A stretch of DNA of 56,374 bases. Origin: Campylobacteraceae bacterium. Its GTDB lineage: Bacteria; Campylobacterota; Campylobacteria; Campylobacterales; Sulfurovaceae. The stretch spans positions 1 to 56,374 of the forward strand of contig JALVWQ010000012.1 of the NCBI GenBank assembly GCA_027034975.1. Direction: 5' to 3'. The translations under genes were made by a program, and so were the position numbers. Positions 52,625-56,374 of this stretch are shown piece after piece (position 1 is the first letter of the stretch; each line of letters opens with the position of its first letter). The notes under the pieces are model-generated. The model saw only the letters and a list, made by a program, of their open reading frames with translations, ran no database searches and was not told the DNA's origin.

Positions 52625-53638
52625 ATGAAAAAGATAGTAAGAAATATAGTTTTAATTATTGCAACACTTCTCTTTATACTCTATGCTCAAAAGAATTTCG
52701 ACTCTTATACACTGAGTATCTTAAACAACATTGGTATCTTTGCCATCTTAGCACTAAGCTACAATCTTATCAATGGAGTTGCTGGTCAATTCTCGCTAGA
52801 ACCAAATGGGTTTGTGGCAATTGGTGCATACTTTACTGCAATTTTACTCATTCCTGCAGAGACAAAAGTTGATATGTTCGCTCTCGTCGACCCTGCCCCA
52901 ATAATTCTACAGATGAAGGCACAATTTCTCCCAGCTATTGTAATTGGTGGAATTGCTGCCTCGTTAGTGGCTCTACTTCTCTCATTCCCTGTCTTTAGAG
53001 TTCGTGGAGACTACTTGGCAATCGTTACACTCGGCTTTGGTTTTATTATCCGAATATTTGCTATCAATAACCCAGCCTATACTAATGGTGCTATGGGTCT
53101 TAACGATATCCCATCAAATGCCAACTTTATCTGGATAGGAAGCATCGCTCTTATAACATTTATTGTAATGATCCATATCATCTACTCTAAATTTGGACGA
53201 GCTATGAAGTCGGTACGAGATGATGAAGATGCAGCAACTGCAATGGGAATCAATACCTTTAAGATGAAGACATATGCATTTATGACATCAGCATTTTTCG
53301 AAGGATTAGGTGGTGGTCTACTAGCTTCTATGCTTACTACCATTACACCAGATCAATTTAGCTTCTTGCTTACCTTCCAACTTCTTATTATCATCGTATT
53401 AGGCGGATTAGGAAGTATGAGTGGTGCATTAATCGCAACTATTTTAGTAATGGGAGGCATGGAGTGGTTACGATTCTTAGATGATAATATTGTCCTCTTT
53501 GGAAAAGATTTCGGAGCACACCCTGGTACACGAATGGTTGTATTCTCAATCATTCTCATTATTATGATGCTCTTTGCAAGAAGAGGTATCCTTGGCGACA
53601 AAGAGCTTTTTGACTACTTTAAAAAGAAGAGTAAATAA
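52625..53638 (+). CDS. livM: Branched-chain amino-acid ABC transporter permease LivM
   Basis: A 337-residue second permease with about nine hydrophobic helices. I chose ATG 52625 because GGAG lies 7 nt upstream; the ATG at 52619 has only 1 nt of spacing. LALSYNLINGVAGQFSLEPNGFVAIGAY and FRVRGDYLAIVTLGFGFIIRI are family signatures, and GGLGSMSGALIATILV is the coupling loop. The stop overlaps the livG start (TAATG). Confidence 0.93.
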   Translation: MKKIVRNIVLIIATLLFILYAQKNFDSYTLSILNNIGIFAILALSYNLINGVAGQFSLEPNGFVAIGAYFTAILLIPAETKVDMFALVDPAPIILQMKAQFLPAIVIGGIAASLVALLLSFPVFRVRGDYLAIVTLGFGFIIRIFAINNPAYTNGAMGLNDIPSNANFIWIGSIALITFIVMIHIIYSKFGRAMKSVRDDEDAATAMGINTFKMKTYAFMTSAFFEGLGGGLLASMLTTITPDQFSFLLTFQLLIIIVLGGLGSMSGALIATILVMGGMEWLRFLDDNIVLFGKDFGAHPGTRMVVFSIILIIMMLFARRGILGDKELFDYFKKKSK

Positions 53639-54414
53639 TGGGTAATTCTATTTTAAAAATCGAAAATATTACTATGCAGTTTGGTGGAGTCACCGCTATT
53701 AAAGATCTCAGTTTCGAGGTACAAAAGGGGCAGATCTATGGACTTATTGGTCCAAATGGTGCAGGAAAAACAACAATATTTAATATTATTACAGGTAACT
53801 TAACCCCAACAAGTGGTTTTGTTATTTTTGAGAATGAGAATATCACGAGTACTAAACCCAATAAGGTTGTCTATAAAGGGATAGCAAGAACATTCCAAAA
53901 TATTAGGCTCTTTAAGAGTATGACGGTTCTCGAAAATATCCTTATTGGCTTTGATGCACAAGCGAACTATAGCTACTTCGAAGCAATTCTTAGACTCCCT
54001 CGCTTCTTTAAAAAAGAGAAAGAGATTCGTCAAAAGGCTTACGAGCTTATGAAGATTTTTGGTATCGAGGAGTTTGCCGATACAAATGCAACAGCATTAA
54101 GTTACGGAAACCAGAGAAAAGTCGAAATCGCAAGAGCACTTGCTACAAATCCAAAGCTACTGCTTCTAGACGAACCAGCAGCCGGTATGAACCCAAATGA
54201 GACAGCAGAACTTTCAGATATTATTCATAAAATAAAAAAAGATTTCGACCTTACAATATTACTGATAGAGCACGATATGAAGTTTGTAAATGCTATGTGT
54301 GATCAATTAACAGTTCTTGATTATGGTGCTAAAATTTTCGAAGGAAAACCAGCAGATGCCATAGTTGACGAAAAGGTAATATCTGCATATTTAGGAGACT
54401 TTAGCCATGCTTAA
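53638..54414 (+). CDS. livG: Branched-chain amino-acid ABC transporter ATP-binding protein LivG
   Basis: A 258-residue ABC ATPase. Walker A is GPNGAGKTT (about 40-48), [12 protein letters not shown] is the Q-loop, and Walker B is [20 protein letters not shown] is the H-loop. The C-loop is [14 protein letters not shown], the LivG form rather than LSGGQ. It energises LivHM together with LivF, whose gene overlaps it by 8 bp. Confidence 0.95.
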   Translation: MGNSILKIENITMQFGGVTAIKDLSFEVQKGQIYGLIGPNGAGKTTIFNIITGNLTPTSGFVIFENENITSTKPNKVVYKGIARTFQNIRLFKSMTVLENILIGFDAQANYSYFEAILRLPRFFKKEKEIRQKAYELMKIFGIEEFADTNATALSYGNQRKVEIARALATNPKLLLLDEPAAGMNPNETAELSDIIHKIKKDFDLTILLIEHDMKFVNAMCDQLTVLDYGAKIFEGKPADAIVDEKVISAYLGDFSHA

Positions 54415-55099
54415 AGTGAAAGATTTAACAGTAAACTATGGTGTTATTGCAGCAGTAAGAGGAATCGACTTAAATGTAAAAGCTGGAACTATTGTAACAC
54501 TTATTGGTGCAAATGGTGCTGGGAAAACCTCGACGCTTAATGCTATTGTTAATAGTGTAAAAAAGAGTGGTTCAGTTGTTTTTGATGGTATCGATATTAG
54601 TAAAATGGCTACACATAAAATTGTAAAGCATGGTCTTTCACTAGTTCCAGAAGGAAGAAAGATATTTATCAACCTTACCGTCGAAGAGAACCTTCGAATG
54701 GGTGCTTTTAATAACGATGAGGATTTCGAAAATCTTCGTAATGTTGTTTACGACAAATTCCCACGACTCAAGCAAAAAATCAACCAAGCAGGTGGTACAC
54801 TTAGTGGTGGAGAGCAACAGATGCTCGCAATTGGAAGAGCTTTAATGAGCAAACCAAGAATGCTTATGCTTGATGAACCTAGCCTAGGACTTGCACCAAA
54901 AATAATTGGTGAAGTTTTTGAGATTATTACAGAGCTTAAAAATGATATACCAATTCTTCTTATTGAACAAAACGCTTTTGCTGCTTTAAAAATTGCAGAC
55001 TACGGCTATGTACTCGAAAATGGATCAATCACACTCAGTGACGAAGCTCAAAACCTTCTAGGAAACGACGAAGTAAGAGCAAAATATTTAGGCGGATAG
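54407..55099 (+). CDS. livF: Branched-chain amino-acid ABC transporter ATP-binding protein LivF
   Basis: A 230-residue ABC ATPase, shorter than LivG. Walker A is GANGAGKTSTL (about 34-44), LVPEGRKIF is the Q-loop region, signature is LSGGEQQMLAIGRAL (about 126-140), Walker B is MLMLDEPSLGLAP, and LIEQNAFAAL is the H-loop area with the LivF-type Gln. Last gene of the liv operon; convergent with mscL across repeat copy 3. Confidence 0.95.
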   Translation: MLKVKDLTVNYGVIAAVRGIDLNVKAGTIVTLIGANGAGKTSTLNAIVNSVKKSGSVVFDGIDISKMATHKIVKHGLSLVPEGRKIFINLTVEENLRMGAFNNDEDFENLRNVVYDKFPRLKQKINQAGGTLSGGEQQMLAIGRALMSKPRMLMLDEPSLGLAPKIIGEVFEIITELKNDIPILLIEQNAFAALKIADYGYVLENGSITLSDEAQNLLGNDEVRAKYLGG

Positions 55100-55126
55100 T
55101 ATCAATAAGCTAAAGATAAAAGCTTT

Positions 55127-55200
55127 AGCAAATCTTTACTAATTCCAATAAAAAATTTAGCTCCAAAAGAGCTAAAAAAGTTAGTAAACCCTAACAAAAA
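55127..55200. repeat. Convergent-spacer repeat, copy 3 (short, rearranged)
   Basis: AGCAAATCTTTACTAATTCCAA and AGTAAACCCTAACAAAAA match blocks of copies 1 and 2 in altered order, on both sides of a small hairpin. It fills the gap between the convergent livF and mscL genes. Confidence 0.55.
55150..55176 (-). terminator. Terminator of mscL
   Basis: On the minus strand TTTAGCTC and GAGCTAAA form an 8-bp stem with a 5-nt loop, followed by TTTTTT. It lies inside repeat copy 3; the plus-strand side has A-runs instead. Confidence 0.65.
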
Positions 55201-55201
55201 T

Positions 55202-55633
55202 CTACACCTCTTTGTTGCCGCAGTAGCCACAAACTTTTGCTTCTACGGGAATCTTCATTGCACACTCTGGACAAGCTTTTTCCGTAGATGCTGTCTCAGG
55301 TTCAGCCTTTTTCATCTTGTTATATGATTTGATAAATAGAAACATAATAAAGCCTAAGATAATAAACGAGATTACATCTGTAACAAAAAGTCCATACTTT
55401 ATAGCAGGTGCTCCAGCTTTCTCAACAGCCTTTAAAGATGCATACTCTTTGCCATCTAATGCATAAAAGAGGTTACTAAAATCTACATTCCCTAGGAGCT
55501 TTCCAACAGGTGGCATAATGACATTTGCCACTAACGATTTTACAACTGTTGCAAAAGCCGCACCAAAAATAAACCCTACGGCCATATCGACCATATTCCC
55601 CTTAATTAAGAACTCTTTGAATTCCTTAAACAT
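55202..55633 (-). CDS. mscL: Large-conductance mechanosensitive channel with C-terminal zinc ribbon
   Basis: A 143-residue channel that opens under hypo-osmotic membrane tension. I chose ATG 55633 (MFKEFKEFLIKGN), with AAAGGA upstream; a start five codons earlier would lack one. TM1 (AVGFIFGAAFATVVKSLVANVIMPPVG) and TM2 (GLFVTDVISFIILGFIMFLFIK) are typical. In place of the usual cytoplasmic helix bundle the C-terminus reads CPEC (about 121-124) and CGYC, a two-knuckle zinc ribbon. Its function is unknown. Confidence 0.93.
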   Translation of the reverse strand: MFKEFKEFLIKGNMVDMAVGFIFGAAFATVVKSLVANVIMPPVGKLLGNVDFSNLFYALDGKEYASLKAVEKAGAPAIKYGLFVTDVISFIILGFIMFLFIKSYNKMKKAEPETASTEKACPECAMKIPVEAKVCGYCGNKEV

Positions 55634-55733
55634 TGAGTATCCTTTCAAACAATTTTTACTCTAGTAGTATAGACTATATGTAAATTTCAGAGTAAAAATA
55701 TGTCAAATAGAAATACTCTCTTTTAACCCCATT

Positions 55734-56374
55734 TTATGAAGAGACACCCTCCTTTTGACGAATATTTGCAACAATATTTTGCTCTTTTTGATAGGAAATC
55801 TCCCCCATTATTTCTTGCTTTTGAAGCTTAATCCCTTCTGGAACTTTACTTGAGTGTAACTGAACTGCACACTGTTTGTAGTTTGGTTCAAACGATTTAT
55901 CGTCGAACTCTGGGAGGGTAATGACATTAATTAACTGCTCATTAAAGTGGAAAGGTACGAATATGTTGCCTTCTCTTACTGTGTTGGCTACTTTTACTAC
56001 TACATTATCTACTCTGCCTCTCTCTCCACTTATCGAAATCCGCTCTCCACTTTTTACTTGCAGTTTATTAGCGTCTAGTTCGTTCATCTCTATCCATGCT
56101 TCTGGGGCTAGGGCATCTAGTATTCCTATTGTTCCTGTTTTTGTGCGGGTGTGGAACTGCTCTACTGTTCTGCCTGTGTTTAGAATAAGCGGGAAGCTCT
56201 CACAAACATTTTCGCTTAGGGGCTTCCAGTCTAGTGGTAGCAACCTTGCTTTTCCGTCACTTGTTGGGCATGGCATCTCTTCGGTGTAGAGGCGTTTTTT
56301 ACCTTTTGGGTACTGCTCGTTACATGGCCACTGTATTCCACCTAACTCTTCCATTAACTCGTAACTCATGCCGC
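55734..56374 (-). CDS. Molybdopterin oxidoreductase, C-terminal part (5' end outside window)
   Basis: The final ~213 residues of a molybdenum- or tungsten-bis-MGD enzyme. GGIQWPC, then LILNTGRTVEQFHTRTKTG (about 63-81), PEAWIEMNELDA and VKSGERISISG are the C-terminal molybdopterin-dinucleotide-binding barrel. This pattern fits formate dehydrogenase alpha subunits and assimilatory or periplasmic nitrate reductases; the catalytic Cys/Sec region lies outside the window, so the substrate is undecided. It runs to the window edge in frame. Confidence 0.8.
   Translation of the reverse strand, partial: GMSYELMEELGGIQWPCNEQYPKGKKRLYTEEMPCPTSDGKARLLPLDWKPLSENVCESFPLILNTGRTVEQFHTRTKTGTIGILDALAPEAWIEMNELDANKLQVKSGERISISGERGRVDNVVVKVANTVREGNIFVPFHFNEQLINVITLPEFDDKSFEPNYKQCAVQLHSSKVPEGIKLQKQEIMGEISYQKEQNIVANIRQKEGVSS

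Overview
The window is a dense chromosomal segment of a low-GC bacterium and reads as a member of the Campylobacterota (Epsilonproteobacteria), probably a Sulfurovum/Sulfurimonas-like chemolithoautotroph. This rests on protein style and gene order (for example gpmI beside mraY-murD, acpP-fabF-accA, the DapD-type succinyltransferase of about 396 residues, AcnB, a PEP carboxykinase/OAD cluster) and on short intergenic gaps. No rRNA, CRISPR array, transposase, integrase or prophage is visible. The assignment is from memory of gene families, not from a search.

Layout. 1-3716 (+): the end of a small membrane protein, then an LRV-repeat protein, a MoxR-type AAA+ ATPase and a vWA protein. 3750-9895 (-): a DUF4143 ATPase with an apparently leaderless promoter, aspartate aminotransferase, hisS, tmk, coaD, ubiX, tRNA-Leu(CAA) and a HU gene. 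10154-15182 (+): ftsK and acnB. 15378-20177 (-): a Nudix protein, lptB-tsaE-trpD, and dapD with two small genes. 20572-21264 (+): an outer-membrane beta-barrel. 21293-29722 (-): the acpP-fabF-accA-coaX-hisG-methyltransferase operon, fabG with a two-component system, and gpmI. 29816-32653 (+): mraY, murD, tRNA-Phe and a small orphan gene. 32664-42085 (-): a Cys-rich small protein, the oadG-oadA-oadB-pckA operon, a DEAD-box helicase, an ABC exporter and serB. 42144-43076 (+): a MetF-like protein. 43170-46968 (-): argG-membrane protein-rsmE and malic enzyme. 47110-48832 (+): pdxJ-pdxA. 49031-49898 (-): TPR and zinc-ribbon proteins. 50007-55099 (+): a YqeY protein and the livJ-livHMGF branched-chain amino-acid transporter. 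55202-56374 (-): mscL and the C-terminal part of a molybdopterin oxidoreductase cut by the window edge.

How the genes work together. Most are housekeeping: fatty-acid synthesis (accA, acpP, fabF, fabG), CoA synthesis (coaX, coaD), peptidoglycan and LPS export (mraY, murD, dapD, lptB), and amino-acid, PLP and tRNA metabolism. A C3/C4 node is spread over the window: AcnB, malic enzyme, PEP carboxykinase and a membrane Na+-pump type oxaloacetate decarboxylase. This fits a cell running the TCA cycle in either direction, including the reductive direction used by many Campylobacterota.

The least explained material is outside the genes. At least six intergenic spacers carry a repeat whose two outer arms are tandem heptads (TTAGAGC on the left, GCTCTAA on the right), most of them enclosing short GC-rich triloop hairpins. 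A second, AT-rich inverted-repeat family occurs three times, each time exactly between convergent genes. Both families reach into the last codons of neighbouring genes. Other points of note are a fabG-linked histidine kinase with almost no periplasmic part, the LRV-MoxR-vWA trio, a MscL that ends in a zinc ribbon, and a strong recurrent extended -10 promoter motif (TGC followed by TATAAT).
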